From: DATLGB01 sp963740765
GTDB taxonomy: Bacteria; Actinomycetota; Thermoleophilia; Solirubrobacterales; Solirubrobacteraceae
Assembly: GCA_963740765.1 (NCBI GenBank)
Contig: CAVUFN010000016.1
Span: 930,001 to 994,000, forward strand
Reading direction: 5' to 3'
Length of the DNA: 64,000 nucleotides
Numbering within the stretch: position 1 is the first letter of the stretch; each line of letters opens with the position of its first letter. Shown one piece after another: positions 52,923-63,021 of this stretch. The notes under the pieces are model-generated. The model was given only the letters and a program-made list of their open reading frames with translations. It ran no database searches and was not told the DNA's origin. Both the position numbers and the translations under genes were made by a program.

Positions 52923-54761
52923 ATGACGCGCCGCCTGACGCTGGCCGAGCGTGCTGGTCGTGGCCTTTCTCGCCGCGCCTGCGCAAGCCGGCACGAAGCG
53001 GTCGAAGCTGCGGCTCGTGCGGTCAGCGGCGTGCCTGCGACGGCGGCTCCCACCGGCGCGTTCAGGGTCCGCAGCCACGTCATCGCTCGGCGCGCGCGGG
53101 TCAAGCGCCTCGTCGTTCGCGCGGCGATCGTGCAAGGCGGCGAATCACGACAGATCGCGGCCAAGGTGCTCCGCCGCCTGCGCGTGGGCAAGCCGCGCGC
53201 CTTCTCCCTGCGCGTCGTCATCCCGACTCGGCGGATCGCGGCCGGGCCGGCGCGGATCCGGGTCTGCGCCCGGAGTCGCTGCCGCACGCGCTCACTGACG
53301 ATCACGACGTCGCCCGCCGTCGCTCCGTCTCCGACGGCGACCCCCACCGGGACCGCCTCGCCGACCGCAACGCCATCGCCGGTGCCGGACGCGTCACCTA
53401 CACCGACATGCGACGGCGACGATCGGCAGCGAGACCGCGGGGGACATCCTCTTCCCGGCCCTGGGCAACGGCGGCTACGACGTCCAGCACTACGGGCTCG
53501 ACCTGTGCTACACACCGGGCACCGACCAACTCAGCGGCTCGGCGACCACCTCGCCACCGCGACCCAGGACCTGAGTCGCTTCAGCCTCGACTGGTGGACG
53601 ACTTCTCCGTCAGCGCGGTCACGGTCGACGGGCAGCCCGCCACCTTCGCCAACGCGGACGGGACAAGCTGCGCGTCACCCCACCCGCCGGCATCACCTCC
53701 GGCGCGGACTTCCACCGTCGTCACCTACAGCGGGTCGCCGCCCACGATCACCGACGCAGACGGCTCCGACGAGGGCTTCATCGGGACCCGGACGGCGCCG
53801 TGGTCGTCTGCGAGCCGCAGGGCGCGAGGGCTGGTTCCCGAACAACAACCACCCGTCGGACAAAGCGGCGCTCAGGCTCAAGATGACCGTTCCGATGGGC
53901 GTCGAGGTGATCGGCAACGGGCTGCTGACCGACGAGACGACACAACGGACAGACCAGCTCCTTCACCTGGGACGAGACGCACCCGATGGCGACCTACCTC
54001 GCCACCGCCACGCTCGGGCAACTTCACGATCGCCGAGAGCGCGTCGACGGACGGCGTCCCTACTACGACGCGATCGATCCCGCCCTGCGGGCCGCTGTCG
54101 GACCCAGGGCAGATCGCTCGCGAGGGCGAGGCGGTCACTTCCTGTTCGGCACCTTCGGCGAGTACCCGTTCGCGAACGTCGGTTCAGATCGTCGACAACT
54201 TCCCCGCGCGCGGTTATTCGCTGGAGACCCAGACCAAGCCGATCTACCCGACGGGCCGATCGCGGATGACGCGACTGTTTCACACGAGCTCGCCCACCAG
54301 TGTTGGGGCGACAGCCGTCTCGCCGCAAGCAGTGGCAGGACATCTGGCTCAACGAGGGGTTCGCCGAGTTCTCGTCCTGGCGCTTCCTCGAGTCGATCGG
54401 CGACTCCACCACCGCTGCCCGCTACCAGGCGTTCTACGACGGGAACCCGGAGGGTGACTCGTTCTGGTCCGTGGCACCGGCCCACCCCGACACGGGTGCG
54501 CAGCTCTTCGACACGAACGCCATGTACAACCGGGGCGCCATGACCCTCGAGGCCTTGCGCCAGATCATCGGCGACGACGCGACGTTCTACGGCATCCTCG
54601 CCGCCTGGGCCAGCGAGCATGCTTATGGCAACGTGCAGACGTCCCTGTTCACCGAGCTGGTGCAGGCGCGCTCGGGCCAGGACCCCGCGCGGATCCAGGC
54701 GTTCTTCGACGACTGGCTCTACGACACCGACCGGCCGGCGATCACCCCCGCCACCTTCTAG
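52923..54761 (+). pseudogene. M1-family metallopeptidase, interrupted by many frameshifts
   Basis: Secreted aminopeptidase-like gene. The frame changes about 16 times between 52950 and 54310, yet each piece keeps family-like residues: signal peptide VLVVAFLAAPAQA (from 52951), GNGGYDVQHYGLDLCYTPG (near 53466), VSAVTVDGQPATF, EGWFPNNNHPSDKAALRL (near 53832), YSLETQTKPIYP, the gluzincin site VSHELAHQCWGDS (near 54270) and WLNEGFAEFSSW (near 54348). The last 460 bases are intact, ending PAITPATF. A Pro/Thr-rich linker follows a basic N-terminal region. Either a recent pseudogene or indel errors in the assembly. Confidence 0.82.
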
Positions 54762-54919
54762 CCCCGCACCCGGAAGAGCGATCGGCGTGAGGTGTGCACC
54801 TGCGATCGGGCATGGAGGCCGGCCTGCGCGACGCCCTCGATCTGCTCGAGGAGACCGCGCAGGCGCTTGCCACCATTGGACCTACGGGCGATCGCCGCCG
54901 GGATGTGGGGCCGTCCTGA

Positions 54920-55833
54920 TCAGACTCCTGTGCTGGTGTCGATCTGGATCGCGTCCCCGTCCAGCGCCGGGCGCGCGGCCAGTTCGGCGACCGGCGGATC
55001 GATACAGGTGCTGTACTTGGCGATGGTCTTCGCCGAGGCCTTGGTCGTGTCGACGTTGGTGTTGATGAGCTTGTCGCCACTGAGCCCGTTGTCCTGCACG
55101 AACGTGCGGTTGATGATCGCTCCGCCGGCGCTCTGTGACACGATCGTGGCCGCGTTGCCGATGATGTTGGTGCAGGTGACCGTGCCGCTGAAGCTCCGGG
55201 TGGACCCGGTGTAAGTGACGGTCCCACCACCGGAGTAGGGAACATCGATCGTGAAGGCATTGGTCGGCGTCGCCGCGGTGTTGCCCGACCCGGTGATCAG
55301 GGCGGCGGGGTCGAAGCGGAAGAACGCCTGCCCGGAGACGAAGGGCGAGTCGACCACGTCGATCGTGATCACGTGCGAGCCGGCGGCGAGCCGGACGGAC
55401 CCGTGACTGTGCGCCGAGTCGTGGTAGCAGGCGTCCGGCAGGTCGGAGCAGGTGTTGGAGCTGTCCGCGGGGACCGGGGGCGTCGTCTTGATCAGCACTC
55501 CGTTGTCGTAGACCGCGAAGTTGTCTCCGGCGAGGAAGCCGTCGGTCACCTTGAAGTCGACCGGGCCTGCCGTCGTGAACGTCCACGGCGGCGTCGGTGC
55601 GGCCTCGTAGTCCGGCGGGGAGCCGGGACCTGGTCCGCTGCGGACCCAGGCCCGGCGAAGGAGAAGGAGTACCAGGTGCCCGGAGAGACGTTGTCCGCCG
55701 CCGTCACTGATCGCGCGGCCTGCCGAGCACCCGCTCGAGCACCGTTGCCGTTCGATGCTGCCGCCGAACCCGCCGAGACTACGAACGCTGCGATCACGGC
55801 CGTGCTGATCGCTGCGGCCTTGGCTGAACGCAT
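54920..55833 (-). pseudogene. Secreted beta-rich protein with one frameshift
   Basis: Starts MRSAKAAAISTAVIAAFVV then SAGSAAASNGNG (signal peptide, from 55833). The frame changes once between about 55628 and 55665, where PGTWYSFSFAG in one frame continues as PDYEAAPTPPWTFTTAG in the other. The rest runs to IQIDTSTGV at 54920: WTFTTAGPVDFKVTDGF, NFAVYDNGVLI, a Cys pair in NTCSDLPDACYHD and an immunoglobulin-like repeat TYTGSTRSFSGTVTCTN. About 300 aa if repaired. No family named with confidence. The frame break sits beside the broken M1 gene. Confidence 0.7.
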
Positions 55834-55936
55834 GCTGAGCCTCCTTGGTTGCAGCGCGGCCCCGCGCCGCACCGGTGCGTGATCTTCTACTGACCAGCGC
55901 ACCGGAAGTCAAGCGGTCGAGCGGCACTGTCGCGCA

Positions 55937-56010
<74 letters not shown>

Positions 56011-56038
56011 TTGAGGGAGGGCGATGATAGCGCCCGGG

Positions 56039-56920
56039 CTAGGCCTCGAAACGGCGCGCGAGGGCCTCGGCGGCGGCGTGGTCCTCGAGGGTCAGGGTGA
56101 CCGTGTAGCCCTCGCCCTTGGGCGTCACGCGGACGGCGGAGCCGAGGGCGCTGCTGAGGCTGTCGGCGAGCTCGGCGGCCGCCGCGATCTGGTCGGGATG
56201 GGCGCCTCGGGTGCCGCGGCGGACGCGGATCGGCTGCGTCGCCTCCGCGCGCGCCCGGGCCTCGTCCTCGGTGCGGCGGACGCTCCAGTGCTCCTCGGCG
56301 GCGCGCCGCGCGAGGCGGCGGCGATCGTCGTGGTCGGGCGTCATCAGCAGCGCGCGGCCATGGCCCTCGGAGAGCGTGCGCTCCTCGAGCAGGGTCAGGA
56401 CCTCGTCGGGAAGATCCAGCAACCGCACGAGGTTGGAGACGGCGACACGCGAGCGCCCCACGCGGCGGCCCAGCTCCTCACGGGTGAGGCCCAGCTCCTC
56501 GGTGAGCAGGGCGCAGGCGCGCGCCTCCTCCACCGGGTTCAGGTCCTCCCGGGCCATGTTCTCGATCAGCGCGAGCTCGAGCGACTCCTGGTCGTCGTGC
56601 GGGCGGATGACCGCGGGCACGGTGGCGACGCCCGCCAACTGGGAGGCGCGCCAGCGACGCTCGCCGGCGATCAGCTCGTAGGTCCCGCCGGCCACGGGGC
56701 GTACGAGCACGGGCTGGAGGACGCCGCGCTCGGACAGCGAGTCGGCCAGCGCCTGCAGCGAGCCCGCGTTGAACGTGCGGCGCGGCTGGTGCGGGTTGGG
56801 CGCGATCATCTCGATCGGGATCTCGCGCAGGTCGGCCGCCAGCGGCCCCGGGTCCTGGTTCGCCGGCCCCGTCGCCGTCAGGATGGCCGCCAGGCCCCGA
56901 CCCATGCCTCGCTCAGCCAC
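56039..56920 (-). CDS. parB: Chromosome-partitioning protein ParB
   Basis: 293 aa, GTG at 56920. N-terminal CTP/box region IPIEMIAPNPHQPRRTFN and YELIAGERRWRASQLAG with the GERRW motif; ENMAREDLNPVEEARAC box; HTH region LGRRVGRSRVAVSNLVRLLDLP. ParB binds parS near the origin and loads SMC. Overlaps the parA stop by 8 bp. Confidence 0.95.
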   Translation of the reverse strand: MAERGMGRGLAAILTATGPANQDPGPLAADLREIPIEMIAPNPHQPRRTFNAGSLQALADSLSERGVLQPVLVRPVAGGTYELIAGERRWRASQLAGVATVPAVIRPHDDQESLELALIENMAREDLNPVEEARACALLTEELGLTREELGRRVGRSRVAVSNLVRLLDLPDEVLTLLEERTLSEGHGRALLMTPDHDDRRRLARRAAEEHWSVRRTEDEARARAEATQPIRVRRGTRGAHPDQIAAAAELADSLSSALGSAVRVTPKGEGYTVTLTLEDHAAAEALARRFEA

Positions 56921-57668
56921 GCGCGGCCACCTCCTTCGCCAGTTCGAAGTACGCCTCCGACCCCGCGCAGTCCGGGTCGTGGTGGATGACGGGCCGGCCG
57001 AAGCTCGGAGCCTCGCCCAGCCGCACGTTGCGGGGGATCACGGTGTCGAACACGAGCTTGGGGAAGTGCCGGCGGACCTCGGCTTCCACGTCCTGGGCCA
57101 GCCGCGTGCGCGCGTCGTGCATCGTCAGCAGCATTCCGGCAACCGTCAGCCTCGGGTTGAGCTCACGTTGAACCAGGTCGAGGGTGTCGAGGAGCCCAGC
57201 GAGCCCTTCGAGCGCGAAGTACTCGGTCTGGACCGGCACGATCACGCGGTCGGCCGCGACGAGGGCGTTCACGGTCAGCGGCCCGAGCGACGGCGGGCAA
57301 TCGAGGATCAGGTACGCGTAGGCGTCCCGTACCCCGGCCAGCGCGTCGCGCAGGCGGTTCTCCGAGCCGGGCAGGCGCGGCAGCTCCATCGTCGCGCCGG
57401 CGAGGTCAGGGGTCGAGACGAGCAGGTCCAGGCGCTCGATCGCGGACGGGCGCACCGCGTCGGATGCGGCGACCTCCCCGCCCAGCACGTCGTACAGGCC
57501 GGGCCCGGAGCGCTCCAGGCCCAGGCCGGTCGTCGCGTTGCCCTGTGGGTCCACGTCCACCAGCAGCGTGCGGTAGCCCGCCTCGGCGATGCAGGCAGCG
57601 ACGTTGACGGCCGTCGTGGTCTTCCCGACACCGCCCTTCTGGTTCGCGATCGCGTAGACGGTCCCCAT
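56913..57668 (-). CDS. parA: Chromosome-partitioning ATPase ParA (Soj)
   Basis: 251 aa from the ATG at 57668 (MGTVYAIANQKGGVGKTTTAVN). Deviant Walker A NQKGGVGKTTT, VDVDPQGNATTGLG, YLILDCPPSLGPLTVNAL and EYFALEGLAGLL. ATP-dependent partner of ParB that moves origins. Two bases separate it from the rsmG stop. A GTG slightly upstream (VTMGTVY) is less likely. Confidence 0.95.
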   Translation of the reverse strand: MGTVYAIANQKGGVGKTTTAVNVAACIAEAGYRTLLVDVDPQGNATTGLGLERSGPGLYDVLGGEVAASDAVRPSAIERLDLLVSTPDLAGATMELPRLPGSENRLRDALAGVRDAYAYLILDCPPSLGPLTVNALVAADRVIVPVQTEYFALEGLAGLLDTLDLVQRELNPRLTVAGMLLTMHDARTRLAQDVEAEVRRHFPKLVFDTVIPRNVRLGEAPSFGRPVIHHDPDCAGSEAYFELAKEVAARG

Positions 57669-57670
57669 GG

Positions 57671-58285
57671 TCACCGCGACGGTACCGCCGCGAGCGGACG
57701 TTTCACGGCCATCCCCGCACGGCGCGGGAATCGGTCGGGACACGCGCGCACGCGCGCGAAGGTCCACAGCGAGCGTCGATCGGTGCCGGGCACCGCCGTG
57801 ACCACCGGCGCCGACAGCCCGAGGACTTCCGCCGCGTACCGGCCGTCGGCCGCCTCGCGCTCAGCGACCGCGCCCTTCCAGAAGACGGCGCGGCCGCCGG
57901 GCTCGAGCAGCGGGGCCGCGTACTCGCACAGGACCGGCAGCGCCGCGAGCGCCCGCGCCACCACGACCTCGGCGCGGCCGTCCCACTCCTCGGCACGCGA
58001 CCAGGCCACCGACACGTTCTCCAGCCCCATCCGGGCGGCTGTCGCCAGGATCCAGTCCGCCTTCCTGCCGACGGACTCGACGCAGGTGACGTGCGCCTCC
58101 GGAAGCGCGTCGGCGAGCACCAGGCCCGGGATCCCGTTCCCCGACCCGAGATCGGCGATCGACGCCGGCGAGCCGACGGCGGCCAGGCCGGTCAGCGCGT
58201 CTTCGACGTGAGCCCGCCCGTCGTGGTGCGCCGTCGGCGCATCGGGCGCGTCCAGCGCGGCGGCGAGCCTAGAGAGGCGCGACAA
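57671..58285 (-). CDS. rsmG: 16S rRNA G527 methyltransferase RsmG
   Basis: 204 aa from a TTG at 58285 overlapping the jag end by 17 bp. SAM loop IADLGSGNGIPGLVLADALP, VTCVESVGRKADWI, SVAWSRAEEW and RALAALPVLCEYAAPLL. Modifies m7G527 in the 30S decoding region. Slightly short at the N-terminus compared with E. coli RsmG. Confidence 0.93.
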   Translation of the reverse strand: MSRLSRLAAALDAPDAPTAHHDGRAHVEDALTGLAAVGSPASIADLGSGNGIPGLVLADALPEAHVTCVESVGRKADWILATAARMGLENVSVAWSRAEEWDGRAEVVVARALAALPVLCEYAAPLLEPGGRAVFWKGAVAEREAADGRYAAEVLGLSAPVVTAVPGTDRRSLWTFARVRACPDRFPRRAGMAVKRPLAAVPSR

Positions 58286-58715
58286 CGAGATGGCGGTCGG
58301 GCTCTTGGCCCTCGGAGAAGGTCTCCACGCCGCCGCGTTCCTTGAGGTGCTCGTGGACCACCTTGCGCTCGATCGCGCTCATGGCGTCCAGTGCCACCGG
58401 TTGGCCCGTGCGCTCCGCGCGCTCCGCGGCCTCCTCGGCCTGGCGCTCGAGCACCTCGCGTCGGCGCTCGCGGTAGCCCGCCGCGTCGATGTTCACGCGC
58501 GGGCCGCTGGCCCGGCCGCCGCCGGCGATCTTGTAGGCGAGGTGCTGCACGGCGTCGATCGTCGAGCCGTGGCGGCCGATGAACGCGCCGAGGTCCTCGC
58601 CCTCGACCCGCACGTCGATCTCCTCGCCGACGGTCTCCACCTCGACCTCAGCCTCGAGGTCGAGGGCGTCGAGCACCTCCTCGACCATGTCGCGGACTCG
58701 TTCCTCGGCCGTCAT
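58269..58715 (-). CDS. jag: Jag/KhpB RNA-binding protein (KH-R3H)
   Basis: 148 aa. KH domain with IGRHGSTIDAVQHLAYKI, then R3H with the R-x3-H pattern (ALDAMSAIERKVVHEHLK, ending EPDRHLVV). The N-terminal Jag_N domain is absent, leaving an acidic stretch (EVEVETVGEEIDVRVEGED). Works with KhpA on RNAs for cell-wall genes. ATG overlaps the yidC stop (ATGA). Confidence 0.93.
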   Translation of the reverse strand: MTAEERVRDMVEEVLDALDLEAEVEVETVGEEIDVRVEGEDLGAFIGRHGSTIDAVQHLAYKIAGGGRASGPRVNIDAAGYRERRREVLERQAEEAAERAERTGQPVALDAMSAIERKVVHEHLKERGGVETFSEGQEPDRHLVVAPL

Positions 58716-59629
58716 CGGCGCCTCCCCGATCGCTTCTTCTTCTTACGCGGCGGCGCGGGCGGGGGACCGGTCGGGCGGCCCTTGGGGCCGGACGCGGCCA
58801 CGGCGGGCTTCGACGTCGACGTGTCCCCGCCGCCGCGCAGCATGTCGAGCAGGCCGGGGCCCTTCTCCTCGGGCGGCGCGTCGGGATCCGGCGGCGGGCG
58901 CAGCGGGCCGAGCCGGCGCCTGACGATGAGCTGCTGGACGATGGTCCACAGGTTGGTGGTGATCCAGTACAGGAGCAGGCCGGCCGGGAACTGGAACACG
59001 AAGATCACGAAGAAGAACGGCAGGCCGTACATCAGGTACTTCTGCGTGTTGTCGGCGCTGACCGTCGACATCACGGTCGAGACGAGCTGCGAGCCGACGT
59101 AGAGGACGATCAGCGTGACGAGGACGCCGCCCGTCGCCCGCGTGGTCAGGTTGTCGATGAAGAGGAAGGCCGCGTTGCCGCCGTCCGGGCACGCCCTCGG
59201 GTTCGCCACCGAGTTGGCCACGCGCTCGCCGTTGACGAGCACCGTCGGGCAGATGTCGACCCGGAGGTCCTTGCGCAGCATGTAGAAGAGCGAGATGAAC
59301 ACCGGGATCTGCGCCACCAGCGGCAGGCAGGAGGCCAGCGGGTTGATCTTGTTCTCCCGGTAGAACTTCATCAGCTCCTGGTTGAGCCGGTCCTTGTCGT
59401 CCTTGTACTTGGCCTGGAGCTTCTTCATCTCCGGCTGGTGCCGGGCCATCGACTGCATGGACTTGAACTGCTTGAGCGTCAGCGGCAGCAGCAGCACGCG
59501 CACGATCAGCGTCAGCAGGACGATCGCGGTGCCCCAGCCGAGCCCGATGTTGTCGTGGAAGAACGACAGCACCGCCTCGAACAGGTCGATCAGCGGCTGG
59601 AGCGGGTTGGCGGCGAGGACGGTTTTCAT
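58712..59629 (-). CDS. yidC: Membrane protein insertase YidC
   Basis: 305 aa. Inserts proteins in the membrane. Gram-positive type without a large periplasmic domain or lipobox. About five helices with the groove Arg in IVRVLLLPLTLKQFKSM, then ARHQPEMKKLQAKYKDD and FYRENKINPLASCLPLVAQIPVFISLF. C-terminal tail is basic and Pro-rich (PPAPPRKKKKRSGRRR). Starts 4 bp inside the yidD stop (ATGA). Confidence 0.95.
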   Translation of the reverse strand: MKTVLAANPLQPLIDLFEAVLSFFHDNIGLGWGTAIVLLTLIVRVLLLPLTLKQFKSMQSMARHQPEMKKLQAKYKDDKDRLNQELMKFYRENKINPLASCLPLVAQIPVFISLFYMLRKDLRVDICPTVLVNGERVANSVANPRACPDGGNAAFLFIDNLTTRATGGVLVTLIVLYVGSQLVSTVMSTVSADNTQKYLMYGLPFFFVIFVFQFPAGLLLYWITTNLWTIVQQLIVRRRLGPLRPPPDPDAPPEEKGPGLLDMLRGGGDTSTSKPAVAASGPKGRPTGPPPAPPRKKKKRSGRRR

Positions 59630-59859
59630 GTGAACAGGGTCTGGGCCTCAGGTGGGTCGTACCCGCCATGGCTCCACGGGTTGCAGCGCAGCACGCGCCA
59701 CACCGCGAGCACGAGGCCACGCAGTATGCCGTAGCGCTCGACCGCGCCGACAGCGTAGGCGGAACAACTGGGGTAGTACCGGCAGCGGGGCGGCAGGGCC
59801 GGGGAGATGAACCGCGCGTAGAAGCGGATCGGGGCTAGCACGACCGCCCGCAGCATCAA
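59626..59859 (-). CDS. yidD: Membrane-insertion efficiency factor YidD
   Basis: 77 aa. Pattern FYARFISPALPPRCRYYPSCSAYAVGAVERYG with P-S-C-S-x-Y and a later RCNPWSHGGYDPP, the full family signature. Overlaps the rnpA stop and the yidC start by 4 bp each. Confidence 0.95.
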   Translation of the reverse strand: MMLRAVVLAPIRFYARFISPALPPRCRYYPSCSAYAVGAVERYGILRGLVLAVWRVLRCNPWSHGGYDPPEAQTLFT

Positions 59860-60209
59860 GCGACCTGGTCCACCAGCTCAGCGAGGGCGGCCTGGATCCC
59901 CGGCATGCCGTCGCGCTCGGCGAGCTCGCGCGCATCGGGCCGTGCGACGACCACGTAATCCGAGCCCTCGGGGAGCCGCTCGGACTCCGCCCAGAAGGCC
60001 TCGCGCAGGCAGCGCTTGACCCGCGCGCGGTCGACGGCGTTCCCGACCTTGCGAGACACGGACAGGCCGAGGCGGGCGTCCTCGCCGGCATCCTCGGCTC
60101 CGCGCGGGAACGCGTACAGCACAAGGAACCGGTTGCCCTTCGAGCGTCCCTGTCGATAGACGCGCTCGAACTCAGCGCTGCGCGACAGGCGGCGGCGCTT
60201 GGCGGCCAT
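59856..60209 (-). CDS. rnpA: Ribonuclease P protein component
   Basis: 117 aa. Protein part of RNase P, which matures tRNA 5' ends. RRRLSRSAEFERVYRQGRS, FLVLYAFPRG, LGLSVSRKVGNAVDRARVKR and LREAFW. The usual R-N-R-x-K-R basic motif reads RARVKR, with Ala in place of the conserved Asn. Starts 9 bases behind rpmH. Confidence 0.94.
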   Translation of the reverse strand: MAAKRRRLSRSAEFERVYRQGRSKGNRFLVLYAFPRGAEDAGEDARLGLSVSRKVGNAVDRARVKRCLREAFWAESERLPEGSDYVVVARPDARELAERDGMPGIQAALAELVDQVA

Positions 60210-60218
60210 GGAACCTCG

Positions 60219-60353
60219 TCAGACGGTGAGCCGCTTGCGGCCCTTGCCGCGGCGACGCTTGAGGACGTCGCGGCCCGCGCGCGTGGCCATGCGCTTACGG
60301 AACCCGTGGGTGCGGGCGCGCTTGCGCTTCTTGGGCTGGTAGGTCCGCTTCAT
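60219..60353 (-). CDS. rpmH: 50S ribosomal protein L34
   Basis: 44 aa: MKRTYQPKKRKRARTHGFRK at the start, then RMATRAGRDVLKRRRGKGRK. Exact L34 length and pattern. First gene of the leftward rpmH-rnpA-yidD-yidC-jag-rsmG-parA-parB run; it diverges from dnaA over a 77-base spacer, so both promoters are compressed. Confidence 0.97.
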   Translation of the reverse strand: MKRTYQPKKRKRARTHGFRKRMATRAGRDVLKRRRGKGRKRLTV

Positions 60354-60430
60354 GGGGTCGGGAACGATAGCGCGGTGTTTGCGGGGAGCCTCTCCAAACG
60401 CCGCTGGACCGGCGGTAGCTTCCCGTCCCC

Positions 60431-61756
<1,326 letters not shown>

Positions 61757-61911
61757 CCGTCCGGGGTTGCTGACAGTCTTCGTCAGCTTCTCGACAACGC
61801 AGATTCCCGCAACGAGCGGGCCAGAGACGCTCTTATGAACCTATCCACAACCCCTACCTCTCCTAGGTTCTTCTTGGTGGAGATGATCTGTTTCAAGAGG
61901 GAGCCGAGCCG
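61757..61911. other. dnaA-dnaN spacer with one DnaA-box-like site
   Basis: 155 bases. A 9-mer CTATCCACA (61841-61849) differs by one base from the DnaA consensus TTATCCACA. GCTGAC/GTCAGC (61769-61774 with 61782-61787) and CCCGC/GCGGG (61806-61810 with 61816-61820) form two short hairpins, of which the first may end dnaA transcription. AGAGGGAG precedes the dnaN ATG. I see no cluster of boxes or AT-rich unwinding stretch, so this is unlikely to be a complete oriC. Confidence 0.5.
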
Positions 61912-63021
61912 ATGAAGCTCTCGACGGGCCGCGACGCCCTGTTCACCCAGCTGCAGACCGTGACCCGGGCCGCGTCGACGCGCGTGCCCAACCAGGCGCT
62001 GTCCGGCGTCCAGGTGCTGGCCCAGGCCGGAACGCTGGAGCTGCGCGCGACGGACACGGAGATCGGCCTGCGCGTTCCCCTCGAGGGCGAGGTCATCCGC
62101 GAGGGCGCCGCACTGCTGCCGGCCCGCCTGCTCGTGGACGTCGTCCGCGCATTGCCCGGGGCCGACGTCACGATCGAGCTGCGCGCCGCGGAGCAGGACG
62201 TGGAGATCAAGGGCGGCAACGCCACCTTCCACATCCGCACGCTGCGCCTGGAGGACTTCCCGCCCTTCCCGGAGTCCGAGGACGGCGCACGCGTGATCGT
62301 GCCGGCCGCCGCGTTCGTGGCGACGCTCGCCAAGGTCCAGCGGTCGGCCTCGCGGGACGAGACGCGCCCCGTGCTCACCGGGATCTACGTGTCCGCGAGC
62401 GGGGACGAGCTGCGGATGGTCGCGACCGACTCCTACCGCCTCGCCGTCAAGGAGACCAAGCTCGAGTCGCCGCTGGAGGGCGAGCTCGAGGCCAATGTCC
62501 CGGCGCGCGCCCTCGCCGAGCTGGCCCGGATCGTCGGCGCCGCGGAGGCGGAGTCGCTGGCCGCGTCGGTCAAGACCAACCAGGTCATCTTCCAGGTCGG
62601 CGGAGTGACGCTGTCCTCGCGGCTGATCGACGGCCAGTTCCCCAACTACCGCCAGCTGCTGCCCGATGCCTACGAGCACGAGTTGCGCCTGGCCGCCGGC
62701 GAGGTCGGGGACGTCGTGCGCCGCATCTCGCTGCTGGCACAGAAGAACGCGCCGCTGCGGCTCGCCTTCACCGAGGGCGAGGTGACGGTGTCGGCTCGCA
62801 CGCCGGACATCGGCGAGGCGTCGGAGACCGTGCCCGTCCCGTTCGCGGGCGAGCCCCTGGAGATCGGCTTCAACCCGGACTTCCTGCGCGACGGGCTCGA
62901 GTCGATGGACGGCGAGGACGTGCTGCTCAAGCTGATCTCGCCGCTGCGCCCGGGTCTGCTCGGGTCGGCGGACGAGTCCGGCTTCCAGTACCTCCTGATG
63001 CCGATTCGCCTGAACGTGTGA
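61912..63021 (+). CDS. dnaN: DNA polymerase III beta sliding clamp
   Basis: 369 aa, ATG behind AAGAGGGAG. Three clamp domains: MKLSTGRDALFTQLQTVTRA, VQRSASRDETRPVLTGIYV, and LSSRLIDGQFPNYRQLLPD; the C-terminal QYLLMPIRLNV is the classic end that closes the peptide pocket. Full length. Its TGA overlaps the recF GTG. Confidence 0.97.
   Translation: MKLSTGRDALFTQLQTVTRAASTRVPNQALSGVQVLAQAGTLELRATDTEIGLRVPLEGEVIREGAALLPARLLVDVVRALPGADVTIELRAAEQDVEIKGGNATFHIRTLRLEDFPPFPESEDGARVIVPAAAFVATLAKVQRSASRDETRPVLTGIYVSASGDELRMVATDSYRLAVKETKLESPLEGELEANVPARALAELARIVGAAEAESLAASVKTNQVIFQVGGVTLSSRLIDGQFPNYRQLLPDAYEHELRLAAGEVGDVVRRISLLAQKNAPLRLAFTEGEVTVSARTPDIGEASETVPVPFAGEPLEIGFNPDFLRDGLESMDGEDVLLKLISPLRPGLLGSADESGFQYLLMPIRLNV

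Noticed and set aside
54792..55214. Open frame between the M1 gene and the secreted protein, and a shorter frame MEAGLRDALDLLEE
   Set aside because: The first is antisense to the secreted protein. The short one (near 54811-54920) looks helical but matches nothing and has no ribosome-binding site.
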